Notes under the pieces: model-generated
Databases searched by the model: none
Seen by the model: only the letters and a program-made list of their open reading frames with translations
What the model was told of the DNA's origin: nothing
Part shown: positions 1 through 7,547 of the stretch, piece by piece
How positions within the stretch are numbered: position 1 is the stretch's first letter
Layout of the letters: every line of letters starts with the position of its first letter
From: Bacteroidota bacterium
Lineage (GTDB): Bacteria > Bacteroidota > Bacteroidia > Cytophagales > Cyclobacteriaceae
DNA: 11,246 bases
Direction of reading: 5' to 3'
Assembly: GCA_003242315.1 (NCBI GenBank)
Contig: QGUY01000124.1
Coordinates: 1-11,246 of the forward strand
Translations under genes and position numbers: made by a program

Positions 1-276
1 CTTCCAGGTGAAGCAGGCTATCGTTGGCATCGTCCTGACGACTAGGTTGGCACAGAACGTCTTGTCATCCGGGCATTGTTCCCTGAAGGCTACAGCATTA
101 AGAGAGTCTGCATCCTCAATAGTACTCCAATTGTCCGGAATCTCGATCGCAAAGGTAAATCCATTGATTTCAAACACAGGCTTCGAGCTGGAAAATGAAG
201 ACGCCTCATCTCCCCTTTTTGAATTACACCCGGCCATTACCAGGCAGATGAACAATAGGAAGGATACTAATCTCAT
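1..276 (-). CDS. Putative lipoprotein, 5' part only
   Basis: The frame opens at the ATG at 274-276 and stays open to the window edge, giving 92 residues without a stop, so the C-terminus is missing. The N-terminus is a clear lipoprotein signal: R2, a hydrophobic stretch at about 3-15, then the lipobox V-M-A-G-C with Cys17 as the lipidated residue, followed by a polar Ser-rich linker. The visible mature part has a PVFEINGFTFAIEIPDNWST stretch and two cysteines six residues apart (in CPDDKTFC). This resembles small secreted beta proteins of the PsbP/DcrB kind, in which a 'pure, sensible values' sentence is followed by strands, but that similarity is weak and the function is unknown. It would be anchored in the inner or outer membrane facing the periplasm or surface. 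It has its own promoter-like sequence and lies about 250 bases beyond the efflux operon, so it is probably a separate unit. Confidence 0.8.
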   Translation of the reverse strand, partial: MRLVSFLLFICLVMAGCNSKRGDEASSFSSSKPVFEINGFTFAIEIPDNWSTIEDADSLNAVAFREQCPDDKTFCANLVVRTMPTIACFTWK

Positions 277-293
277 CGGGTGAACAATAAGTC

Positions 294-322
294 TAGATAC
301 AACTTTTTAGGCATTCTGTCAA
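294..322 (-). promoter_or_regulatory. Promoter candidate for the lipoprotein gene
   Basis: On the minus strand TTGACA (317-322) is followed after exactly 17 bases by TATCTA (294-299). That is a near-perfect primary-sigma arrangement. The same stretch also reads TTTTG plus a TA-rich box at a Bacteroidota-like spacing. It ends 17 bases before the ATG at 276, so the leader would be only about 10 bases long. Transcription start and use are inferred. Confidence 0.5.
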
Positions 323-508
323 AATTTTCTCCTAACCCTTGGAACGCATCCCACCGAAAGCTATACCGAAAAATTGTTTAGACTTTTTCTTATAAACATT
401 TGGTTAAGAGAGACTCCTCCTCTATTGTTTTTATCTTGATCCATCTATAAAAAGAACGCATAGGGGCGGTATAATTGCCAGAATCCGGATACCCGATAAG
501 ACACGTTA

Positions 509-527
509 GTGAGGTAAAAACCCTCAC
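509..527 (-). other. Short hairpin overlapping the adaptor gene stop
   Basis: GTGAGG (509-514) and CCTCAC (522-527) form a 6-bp stem with a 7-base loop; the TGA stop of the adaptor gene (524-526) lies in one arm. On the minus strand no U-run follows, so it is not a textbook terminator, though it sits exactly where the efflux operon should end. On the plus strand it is followed by a pyrimidine-rich run. The rest of the gap from 277 to 523 holds only the promoter candidate and AT-rich sequence with no frame I would call a gene. Confidence 0.3.
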
Positions 528-1642
528 CCTTTCTTCATCGCCGCCAACACCCGCGCTGCGCCTTCAGTTACGATGTTCTCCTGCAACAGCGGACCAGGAT
601 TCATTATCTCTATCCAACCGTCGAGCCTGGCTCCCGTGCTTACCTCGCGCAATTCAAACCGATTCCCCTCGCCTACCAATACACATGGTTTAGTATCCTG
701 ATACACAATGGCTTCTTCGGGCAACGCCGGAACGGTATCCGAATTTACAAAAATACCTGCCTCCACAAACATACCCGTACGAAGCTCCTTCCCCGGCTCA
801 TCAATGTGACCATGAACGGAGAACGTGCGCTGATCCGCATTGCGTTGGGGACTGATCAACAAAACCGTTCCGCTGTAGGTAGCATCGGAACCGATTGCAC
901 GGATCCGCATCTTTTGTCCTTTCAACACCTTCGCAATGTCCTGCTCGAAAACGTTCAGTTCAACATGCATGTCATCGGTATTAACAATCTCGAAAACAAC
1001 TTCTTTCGCCTCCACATAAGATCCCTGCGCAAAGTTCGCGCTGGCAATATATCCACTGATCGGTGACTTAATGCTGATGGAAGGTTGAATATTGCCTGCA
1101 TTTAGTGCTGCAATATCAACACCGATCATCTCGAGACGGGCTTTCAAACCTGCAATCCGTCCCTTCAAGGTATTGAAGGTCGACTCACTCTGCTGCAGCT
1201 TTTTTATAGCTGTCGCATTTTGCTCTCCCAGCGTTTGCTGACGAACGTACTCCTGCTCGGCAAACTGCAACTCGCTGGCTGTCTCCAGGTACTCCTGTTG
1301 CAGTGTAATGTATTCTGGATTCGTCAGCTTCGCCAGTCGCTGACCTTTCTTTACATACATTCCGGGCAACAACATGCTTTCAACGATATAGCCACCCGAC
1401 GGAGCCGTAACAGCCGCTTTCGCCTCAGGGGGAACATCGATCTCACCGGTAGCGTTAATCACACCGGAAATCATCCGATATTCAATGTGTCCCGTTTTTA
1501 CCCCTGCCATGGCAACCTGCTGCGGAAGGAGTTCCAATGCTTTCTCCTCCTTAGCGCCCTCCGACGCCGTGTTGTCATCACCGCCAGCGCAACCGGCAAT
1601 CATCAACATGATCGCCACACCATACAGTCCGTGCATGTTCAT
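524..1642 (-). CDS. czcB: RND efflux periplasmic adaptor lipoprotein, CzcB/CusB family
   Basis: Membrane-fusion (adaptor) subunit linking an RND pump to an outer-membrane channel; 372 residues, normal for the family. A signal with lipobox I-A-G-C gives lipidated Cys18. The order of domains is typical: first half of the barrel-sandwich (about 78-107, with AAVTAPSGGYIVE and the PGMYVKKGQRL turn), a helical hairpin rich in Gln and Glu (about 110-178), second barrel half (about 190-215, SPISGYIASANFAQGSYV), beta-barrel (about 224-300) and a membrane-proximal region to the end. No His-rich metal-binding extension or Met cluster is visible at the N-terminus. The start could be Met1 or Met3; both keep the signal peptide. 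It begins only 4 bases after the pump's stop codon, so translation is probably coupled. The symbol is given at family level because the partner pump is CzcA-like; the exact metal cannot be read from this protein. Confidence 0.92.
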   Translation of the reverse strand: MNMHGLYGVAIMLMIAGCAGGDDNTASEGAKEEKALELLPQQVAMAGVKTGHIEYRMISGVINATGEIDVPPEAKAAVTAPSGGYIVESMLLPGMYVKKGQRLAKLTNPEYITLQQEYLETASELQFAEQEYVRQQTLGEQNATAIKKLQQSESTFNTLKGRIAGLKARLEMIGVDIAALNAGNIQPSISIKSPISGYIASANFAQGSYVEAKEVVFEIVNTDDMHVELNVFEQDIAKVLKGQKMRIRAIGSDATYSGTVLLISPQRNADQRTFSVHGHIDEPGKELRTGMFVEAGIFVNSDTVPALPEEAIVYQDTKPCVLVGEGNRFELREVSTGARLDGWIEIMNPGPLLQENIVTEGAARVLAAMKKG

Positions 1643-1646
1643 ATTC

Positions 1647-4600
1647 TTATTCTGTTAAATAGTCAATCCTGATAACCGTTCGATTGTAGTTCAATACAGA
1701 CTCCAGATACCTAATGCGAATCTGCCGTGCCTGATGTGCGCTCTGGAGATACTGAAACGGATCGATTTCTCCCGCTTCAAGCTGCAGGCTGGCTGTCTGC
1801 TGCAACAATGCCGCCTGACCCAGTCCCGTAGTACGGTAGTAATCTACCAGGTGCGAATACTTCTCCAGATCCGAAAGCGCGTTTGCCCTGTTATTTTCCA
1901 GTTGTCGTTGCCCAAGCACTAGCGCCTCATTCGCTTTCCTCGTCTCTATGATCCCACGTTGTACTGCTGCCTGAGAAGGAAAGAACCACAGCGGTACCGC
2001 CAACCCTACGTTCCATCCTTCCAAACCGGTAAAGCGCCGGTCGGGATCAGTAATGTCCTGTCTGAAATAGCCAACACTAACCTGTGGAAACAAAGATGCC
2101 TTGTTAACAGCTGCTTCCCGGGATCGCACTTCTGCTTCCTTCTCGAGTACCGATACCAAAGGGTGTTGTACGTTAGTATCAAATCTTGGTGCAGGCAATG
2201 CCAGCAACGTATCAATATCGGGTGTCAGCGGTTGGTCGACAAACAACAAATGCTGAAGGTCGTGAGTTGCCTGGCGTAAATCCTCCGTACGCAAGACGAG
2301 TTCATTTCTCAACTCGTGCAGGTGGCTTTCCGCGAGCGTCTTTTCCAAAAGACTGCTCTCGCCGACGCTGAATTGAAGTGACGTTCTCCTTTCAAAATCT
2401 TCGTAGAACGCGAGCTGCTGATTGAGTTCCCGTGTAACCTGGCGCAGGTATAGCCATTGCTGCCAGGCAAGACGAACCTGGTATATGATATCCTTTTCCG
2501 TCAGCCGTTGTTGTTGCCGCGCCAACGCAACATGCTGCTTGTTGAGTTTCGCGCGCTGCAGATGGGCGGGAATGCTTCCAAGATTTTGATTCACTTGCCA
2601 GAAGGCGTCGCGAGCGGGGCTGTTAATTTGCCCATACTCCAGACCGATCTCCGTAGCAGGAATATCAAAGGCACCCTTCTGTTGTTGCTCACGGCTTTCC
2701 ACTTCGAGTCGCGCCATCTCAGCTTGCGGATGTCTGCTTAAGGCGAGATCAATGGCCTGTTGCTCTCCCAATCGAAGGGTATCCTGACCCCGGGCGGGAA
2801 CGAGCGTCAAGGCAAGCACGCCGGTTGTTACCAGTGTTGCCGTGCGAAGCTTCATCCTCTTCAACGCATACGACTCCATCGCACGGTACAACACTGGCAA
2901 CACGACCAGCGTCAGCAGGGTAGCACTCACAAGCCCTCCGATAACCACAGTTGCCAACGGCCGCTGAACCTCAGCGCCAGCACTTTGCGACAATGCCATC
3001 GGCATGAAGCCAAGTGCAGCAACGGTAGCTGTCATCACAACAGGGCGTAAGCGCACCATACCTCCTTGGATGACGAGATTGGTCAAATCCATTTTTCCAG
3101 AACTTTTCAACTCATTGAAATAACTGATCAACACGATGCCATTCAGCACGGCGACGCCAAACAGTGCAATGAAACCCACGCCCGCGGAGATGCTGAAGGG
3201 TAAACCGCGAATCCATAGCGCAAGAATTCCTCCGATGGAAGACAGCGGGACTGCCAGGAAAATCAGCAGTGCGTACCTAAACGACCCGAAGGCAAAATAT
3301 AGCAGCACAATGATCAATGTCAGCGCTATGGGCACCGCTACCTGGAGTCGCTTCTTCGCTTGTTGCAGGTTCTCGAAGTCGCCGCTGTATTTGAAATAAT
3401 ATCCCGGCGGAAGCGATAACTTCTGATCCAACGTGGAACGGATTTCGTTTACGAGACTTTCCACATCGCGATTGCGAACGTTAATGCCAAGGGTTATCCG
3501 TCGCTGCGCGTTGTCGCGCGAGATCTGTGCCGGACCAACAGTTTCCTTAACATAGGCCAACTCACTCACCGGTACTGGATATCCTGCTGCGTTTCTCACT
3601 GTGAGCCTACTGAGATCAAACGCTTCGCGATGCGATGCATCAAGCCGTACTACCAAATCAAATTTTCTCTCACCCTCAAACACGACACCCACAGGTTCGC
3701 CCGCAAATGCCGCGCGAATGACCGTGTTTACATCTTCTACAGAAGTGCCATGCTGTGCGATCTTTTCACGGTCGTATTGAATGAGCCACTGCGGCAGCCC
3801 CTCAGTTTGCTCTATTTGAATGTCTGCCACGCCGCGCACCTGCGAAATCAGGGACGCAGCCTCTACGACCTTTTCGTGCATCAGATCCATGTCGTCGCCA
3901 AAAAGCTTGATGGCAACGTCAGTCTTCGCTCCTGTCATGAGCTCGTTGAAGCGCAGCTGAATGGGTTGGGTGAAATCAAACGACGGACCAATAAGCACGG
4001 AAAGAGCTGATTCCATTTTGGCGATGAGTTCTTCCCTTGTCTCGGCCGAGATCCACTCGGATTTATCCTTTAATACGATCATGATGTCTGCCTGCTCAAC
4101 AGACATCGGGTCAGTTGGTACTTCGGCAGTTCCGATCTTGGAGACGACTTGCTTTACCTCAGGGAATTGCTCCAGCAGGATTTGCTCCGCGAGGGTACTG
4201 TTCCTGATACTTTCATCCAGCGAAGATCCGGCAGGCAGGGTCATCTGCATGGCGAGGTCGCCCTCCTCAAGCTGCGGAATGAATACACCACCCAGGCGAC
4301 TGAAAATCACGATCGCAGCAATAAACAAACTCAACGCTATTGAGATCGTAACCGCAGGACGGTCCAACGCTTTGCCAAGTACCGCCCTGTAGCCGCGCTG
4401 CAGGACCGCCATAATGCGGTCTGAAAGCGTTGGCTTGAGTATGATGTTCCGCTTGAGCATGAGCGAAGACATCATCGGAACATAGGTAAGCGAAAGAAGC
4501 AATGCACCGAGAACGGCAAAGCTCACCGTTTGAGCCATCGGTCTGAACATTTTCCCTTCAATCCCGGTGAGCGTCATGATCGGAATGAACACAACAATGA

Positions 4601-5963
4601 TGATTAACACGCCAAACGCTGCTGTCCGGTATATGGACGACGCAGACTTCGCCACAACGCCATCCATTTCCTCCCGGGTCAACGACTTGCCGACGTGGTA
4701 AGCAAACAGTGCATGCAGTATTCCTTCGACAATAATTACAGCGCCGTCCACCACAATCCCGAAGTCAATCGCGCCCAGCGACATGAGATTGGCCGACACG
4801 CCGAACATGTACATCATGATGAACGCGAACATCAGCGACAGCGGAATTACTGAGGCAACGATGAGTCCCGCCCTAAGATTTCCCAGCAACAACACTAGCA
4901 CGAGAATGACGATGAGTCCACCCTCGATGAGGTTTGTCTTTATTGTCCCTGTAGTTCGGCCTACCAGCTCAGACCGGTCCAGATAGGGTCGTATATGCAC
5001 GCCTTCCGGCAACGATGATTGAATTTCCGCTACACGCTGATGAATGTTTTTCAAAGTGGACGACGCGTTCGCGTTGCGTAGCATGAGCGTAATTCCACCA
5101 ACAGCTTCTCCATTTCCGTTGCGGGTCATGGCGCCTAACCGTGGAGGGTATGCTTCCTGCACGGAGGCTACTTGTTTTAAAAGTACGGGAGTGCCATTGC
5201 GGCTATCGACCACAACGTTTTCAATATCGCTGGCTGATTTCAGTACTCCATCTGTTCTGATGTAGTACGCATTAGCGCCGCGCTGCAGGTAACTTCCACC
5301 CGTGCTCTGATTGTTACTCTCCACCGCCTGGATGAGATCCTGCATCGTCAGGTCAAATGCCCGAAGCGTGCCGGGATCGGCTGACACCTGGTATTGTTTC
5401 ACAAAGCCGCCAAAGCTACTCACTTCCACCACACCGGGAATGCCGGCGAGCTGGCGCTTGACAATCCAATCCTGGATCGTTCGAAGTTCCATCACATCGT
5501 ATTGGTCCTCGTAACCCGCTTCGACTTCAAGCACGTACTGGTAGATTTCACCCAAGCCAGTAGTAATTGGCATTAATTCGGGCTTTCCGAGTCCGGCCGG
5601 AATCTCCGCCTCGGCCACTGCGATCTGCTCGCTCACGAACTGCCGGGCATCTGTGATGGATACATCATCCTCGAAGACAACCGTTACTACGGAAAGACCA
5701 TATCGTGAGATAGAACGAAGCTCAACAACACCAGGCAGGTTCGCCATCGATACCTCAACAGGGTATGTTATCAAACGCTCAACTTCCTCTGCTGAGAGTG
5801 TTGGCGAATTGGTTACCACCTGCACCTGATTATTCGTGATATCGGGCACCGCATCTACTGGTATGTTCTCGAAAGCGTAGAAGCCACCACCGATAATGGA
5901 GAGTACCAGTAGTGCAACAATGAACTTGTTGCGCACGGAGAAATGTATGATCTTCTCGAACAT
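1647..5963 (-). CDS. czcA: CzcA-type heavy-metal RND efflux pump fused to a TolC-type outer-membrane channel
   Basis: A 1438-residue fusion; separate pumps of this family are about 1,040 residues. Residues 1-1030 are a complete HME-RND permease: TM1 at about 13-30, a first periplasmic loop, TM2-6 from about 345, a second large loop (about 560-870) and TM8-12 to about 1026. TM4 carries GAIDFGIVVDGAVIIVE with D400, D406 and E413, the proton-relay pattern of divalent-cation pumps, not the monovalent Cus type. The GTAEVPTDPM segment (611-620) also matches the CzcA side. After TM12 and a basic stretch comes a signal-peptide-like segment (1037-1059), then two outer-membrane efflux (OEP) repeats, about 1062-1240 and 1265-1430, rich in Gln, Leu and Arg helices with a V-P-L-W-F strand signature near 1323. 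The pump domain expels metal ions using the proton gradient; the C-terminal part would form the exit channel. It follows the small exported protein by 67 bases and precedes the adaptor by 4. Such fusions are known in Bacteroidota. Substrate is inferred. Confidence 0.95.
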   Translation of the reverse strand: MFEKIIHFSVRNKFIVALLVLSIIGGGFYAFENIPVDAVPDITNNQVQVVTNSPTLSAEEVERLITYPVEVSMANLPGVVELRSISRYGLSVVTVVFEDDVSITDARQFVSEQIAVAEAEIPAGLGKPELMPITTGLGEIYQYVLEVEAGYEDQYDVMELRTIQDWIVKRQLAGIPGVVEVSSFGGFVKQYQVSADPGTLRAFDLTMQDLIQAVESNNQSTGGSYLQRGANAYYIRTDGVLKSASDIENVVVDSRNGTPVLLKQVASVQEAYPPRLGAMTRNGNGEAVGGITLMLRNANASSTLKNIHQRVAEIQSSLPEGVHIRPYLDRSELVGRTTGTIKTNLIEGGLIVILVLVLLLGNLRAGLIVASVIPLSLMFAFIMMYMFGVSANLMSLGAIDFGIVVDGAVIIVEGILHALFAYHVGKSLTREEMDGVVAKSASSIYRTAAFGVLIIIVVFIPIMTLTGIEGKMFRPMAQTVSFAVLGALLLSLTYVPMMSSLMLKRNIILKPTLSDRIMAVLQRGYRAVLGKALDRPAVTISIALSLFIAAIVIFSRLGGVFIPQLEEGDLAMQMTLPAGSSLDESIRNSTLAEQILLEQFPEVKQVVSKIGTAEVPTDPMSVEQADIMIVLKDKSEWISAETREELIAKMESALSVLIGPSFDFTQPIQLRFNELMTGAKTDVAIKLFGDDMDLMHEKVVEAASLISQVRGVADIQIEQTEGLPQWLIQYDREKIAQHGTSVEDVNTVIRAAFAGEPVGVVFEGERKFDLVVRLDASHREAFDLSRLTVRNAAGYPVPVSELAYVKETVGPAQISRDNAQRRITLGINVRNRDVESLVNEIRSTLDQKLSLPPGYYFKYSGDFENLQQAKKRLQVAVPIALTLIIVLLYFAFGSFRYALLIFLAVPLSSIGGILALWIRGLPFSISAGVGFIALFGVAVLNGIVLISYFNELKSSGKMDLTNLVIQGGMVRLRPVVMTATVAALGFMPMALSQSAGAEVQRPLATVVIGGLVSATLLTLVVLPVLYRAMESYALKRMKLRTATLVTTGVLALTLVPARGQDTLRLGEQQAIDLALSRHPQAEMARLEVESREQQQKGAFDIPATEIGLEYGQINSPARDAFWQVNQNLGSIPAHLQRAKLNKQHVALARQQQRLTEKDIIYQVRLAWQQWLYLRQVTRELNQQLAFYEDFERRTSLQFSVGESSLLEKTLAESHLHELRNELVLRTEDLRQATHDLQHLLFVDQPLTPDIDTLLALPAPRFDTNVQHPLVSVLEKEAEVRSREAAVNKASLFPQVSVGYFRQDITDPDRRFTGLEGWNVGLAVPLWFFPSQAAVQRGIIETRKANEALVLGQRQLENNRANALSDLEKYSHLVDYYRTTGLGQAALLQQTASLQLEAGEIDPFQYLQSAHQARQIRIRYLESVLNYNRTVIRIDYLTE
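2784..2855 (-). other. Signal-peptide-like segment inside the pump/channel fusion (residues 1037-1060)
   Basis: Codons 1037-1060 start with an ATG (2853-2855) and encode Met-Lys-Leu-Arg, a hydrophobic core at about 1041-1056, then P-A-R-G|Q-D. This has the charge, core and small-residue cleavage pattern (Ala at -3, Gly at -1) of a type I signal peptide, and the following Q-D is a common mature start in this phylum. It lies just after TM12, whose end is cytoplasmic, so it can act either as a thirteenth membrane crossing or as an internal signal sequence. A purine-rich GAAGAGG directly precedes the ATG, but it sits too close to be a good ribosome-binding site. Confidence 0.6.
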
Positions 5964-6030
5964 AAAAAGAGTATAGAGAATGTGGAGTTTTGATCAGGGC
6001 GCGGAGGATGCCGCACTGGAGAGAAAGAGA

Positions 6031-6426
6031 TCAGGCAACGAAGGGTGGCGCCCGGAACTGTCGCGACGACAGCAGCAAGGTGCGGGCATGTAGTTTGTCT
6101 ACAAAGGGGCTGCGGGAGTTACGGGGGTTGACGAGCGGCAACTCCGTGACGTACACCGATGCCAGGTACACAGCGGGCGCATCCCAAACGCCGTGATCAA
6201 CGTCAACTCCCGGGTCGCCCTTGGTAAAGGACTCAAGATGACCGCATCCAAGGTCCGTAGCGAAAGCTGCCTGGAGCAACCCTAATAAGGAATTATCAGC
6301 AGCAGTACGAACCTCGAATTTGATATTAGTGGTGCCCCTCGACGAGTGCTGATGTGGAATGGTTGAATGCAGCAGCGCCAGGCCATATGCCACGAGAAGG
6401 AGAACATATGCTTTTTTGGCCCGCAT
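6031..6426 (-). CDS. Small exported His-containing protein at the head of the metal-efflux operon
   Basis: 131 residues. I chose the ATG at 6424-6426 because it is followed by a clean signal sequence (M-R-A-K-K, then a hydrophobic stretch at 6-19); the frame can be read 25 codons further upstream, but that extension is not signal-like. The mature part starts with S-T-I-P-H-Q-H and has further histidines at 63, 78 and 113, a GCGHLE motif with one cysteine (61), and ends R-A-P-P-F-V-A. The pattern of an early PHxH motif, a hydrophobic N-terminus and a terminal R-(G/A)-P-P is one I recall from short uncharacterised Bacteroidota proteins encoded next to cation efflux genes. A periplasmic metal-binding or sensing role is inferred from the histidines and the position, not shown. 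The gene ends 67 bases before the pump start. It overlaps the preceding hypothetical frame by 101 bases. Confidence 0.72.
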   Translation of the reverse strand: MRAKKAYVLLLVAYGLALLHSTIPHQHSSRGTTNIKFEVRTAADNSLLGLLQAAFATDLGCGHLESFTKGDPGVDVDHGVWDAPAVYLASVYVTELPLVNPRNSRSPFVDKLHARTLLLSSRQFRAPPFVA

Positions 6427-6784
6427 GGCGCAAATATAAGGAAATGCTTTGGGTCCACCCCGACTTTTTGTTATAATCCAGAACGGCCCGGATAAGTTCA
6501 CCGCGATTGAGCATTTTTACCCACTGCGGGTCGCTCCTCATCGCGGGCATCAAATTGTTCCTCGTAAGCGGAACGATTGGGCCGTCGCCAACCTGACAGG
6601 CGCGGATGAATCGCTTGTCGTCTGACGGTATCAAAGAATAAAGTTTGATCTTCCCGTCCGCTACCTTGAAGAACCAACAGCTGTCAGCCGGGGTCCCTTC
6701 CCTCCTCCTTCCCTCGGCATTGACTCCAAAAACCAGATCGTGAGGAATACCGTCTCTTTGTCCACCCAGCGTAAACCTCGTCAC
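6326..6784 (-). CDS. Hypothetical protein, likely N-terminally truncated gene remnant
   Basis: The only plausible start is a GTG at 6782-6784; there is no ATG in frame until Met79, and the frame is open back to the carbonic anhydrase TAG (6815-6817), which is in the same frame. The sequence from about residue 5 to 110 looks like real protein: alternating polar and hydrophobic residues, a W-F-F-K-V-A-D-G-K-I-K-L-Y-S strand pair, a G-D-G-P-I-V-P-L turn and a closing helix ending A-V-L-D-Y-N-K-K. The last 40 or so residues are basic and low in structure and lie opposite the better frame of the next gene, so the true end is uncertain. There is no signal peptide and no ribosome-binding site at proper distance. 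I do not recognise the family. It could be a short functional gene, but a 3' fragment left after a deletion next to the carbonic anhydrase gene fits better. Confidence 0.45.
   Translation of the reverse strand: MTRFTLGGQRDGIPHDLVFGVNAEGRRREGTPADSCWFFKVADGKIKLYSLIPSDDKRFIRACQVGDGPIVPLTRNNLMPAMRSDPQWVKMLNRGELIRAVLDYNKKSGWTQSISLYLRHAGQKSICSPSRGIWPGAAAFNHSTSALVEGHH
6431..6438 (-). promoter_or_regulatory. TAnnTTTG promoter element abutting the small-protein start
   Basis: The minus strand reads TATATTTG, an exact match to the Bacteroidota -7 consensus, only 4 bases before the ATG at 6426. No convincing TTTG is present at the -33 position. If it is used, transcription would begin at or very near the ATG, giving an almost leaderless mRNA for the efflux operon. 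Confidence 0.4.
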
Positions 6785-6814
6785 CCTCAGCGTTTCATAT
6801 GGGAGCAGACGCTT

Positions 6815-7453
6815 CTATTTCTTTGTCAGGTCGTATATATGGCGGATTTTCTCCAAAATGCCTTCAAAGTCGATATTAAGGTCGATGATACGTCCTGTTC
6901 TGATGTCGAATACCCAGCCGTGAACGATGGGATATCCATGTTCCTGAAAACTGAGTTGCAACGCCGCTGTCTTGATCACATTGATGCATTGCTCCTGTAC
7001 ATTTAACTCCACCAGTCGATCATACCGTGCACTTTCGTCACTGATAGCATCAAGTTCTTCCTGATGAAACCGATAGATGTCGCGAATGTTTCGCAGCCAT
7101 GGATTTAACAGTCCCATATCTCTTGGAATCATGGCTGCCTTAACCCCGCCGCAATTGTAATGACCGCACACAATGACATGCTTTACCTTGAGTTGACGGA
7201 TGGCATAGTTGATGACCGATTGCACGTTGAGGTCGATCGTCGTCACAAGATTAGCGATGTTGCGATGCACGAAAACTTCGCCAGGGCCAAGTCCCATCAT
7301 CTCTTCTGCTGACACGCGACTGTCACTACAGCCAATGTACAGGTAGTCGGGATTCTGATCCTTCGCGAGGTGTTCAAAGAAATCGGCGTTTGTGCCTTTC
7401 TTTTGTTCGATCCAGCGTTTGTTGTTCTCGAAGATTTGGGTGTAGGAAGTCAT
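6815..7453 (-). CDS. Beta-class carbonic anhydrase
   Basis: Cytoplasmic zinc enzyme interconverting CO2 and bicarbonate; 212 residues, the usual bacterial size. The zinc ligands are visible: Cys42 in C-S-D-S-R, and His98 and Cys101 in C-G-H-Y-N-C-G-G, with the catalytic Asp44-Arg46 pair. The surrounding text (P-G-E-V-F-V-H-R-N-I-A-N, then V-I-N-Y-A-I) is the standard fold core. No signal peptide is present. I placed the start at the ATG at 7451-7453, giving the normal M-T-S-Y-T-Q-I-F-E-N-N opening; a longer reading from 7483 would be encoded by the repeat cluster and is unlikely. It lies 94 bases after ftsH, with the repeat cluster in between. A role in supplying bicarbonate for carboxylases or pH balance is family knowledge; nothing ties it to the metal pump apart from zinc use. 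Confidence 0.97.
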   Translation of the reverse strand: MTSYTQIFENNKRWIEQKKGTNADFFEHLAKDQNPDYLYIGCSDSRVSAEEMMGLGPGEVFVHRNIANLVTTIDLNVQSVINYAIRQLKVKHVIVCGHYNCGGVKAAMIPRDMGLLNPWLRNIRDIYRFHQEELDAISDESARYDRLVELNVQEQCINVIKTAALQLSFQEHGYPIVHGWVFDIRTGRIIDLNIDFEGILEKIRHIYDLTKK

Positions 7454-7463
7454 AGGGCTTGAA

Positions 7464-7498
7464 CCACATAGGACATAGGGCACATAGAGTTCACATAG
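7464..7498. repeat. CACATAG-type repeat cluster A, between ftsH and the carbonic anhydrase gene
   Basis: On the plus strand CACATAG occurs at 7465-7471, 7481-7487 and 7492-7498, with a variant GACATAG at 7472-7478, preceded by TTGAAC. The units are about 7-11 bases apart. The same TTGAACCACATA core recurs in cluster B at 9564-9640. It fills the leader of the carbonic anhydrase gene, ending 10 bases before the ATG. I recall comparable runs in many Bacteroidota genomes; their function is unknown to me. Confidence 0.75.
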
Positions 7499-7547
7499 AT
7501 AGGAAAAATTCCAGTACGATCTCTATGAAAATGGTGATTGCCAACCG

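Noticed and set aside
1220..1672. Plus-strand frame of 150 codons opposite the adaptor gene, and similar plus-strand frames through the pump gene
   Set aside because: All are mirrored by clearly coding minus-strand frames, have no ribosome-binding sites and show no protein-like pattern.
6427..6501. 25-codon upstream extension of the small exported protein
   Set aside because: It would bury the signal sequence behind a polar stretch and lies within the end of the preceding protein-like frame.
6326..6501. A frameshift joining the 6326-6784 frame to the small exported protein as one gene
   Set aside because: The small protein has its own signal peptide and a promoter-like box before its ATG, so it reads as a separate gene and no single base change is needed to explain it.
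7454..7483. Ten extra N-terminal codons for the carbonic anhydrase
   Set aside because: They would be encoded by the repeat cluster and add a non-conserved M-P-Y-V-L-C-G-S-S-P stretch; the ATG at 7453 gives the usual family start.
7464..7498. CACATAG units as a miniature CRISPR array
   Set aside because: The units are only 7 bases long with spacings of 0-4 bases and no unique spacers of proper length; no cas genes are present.
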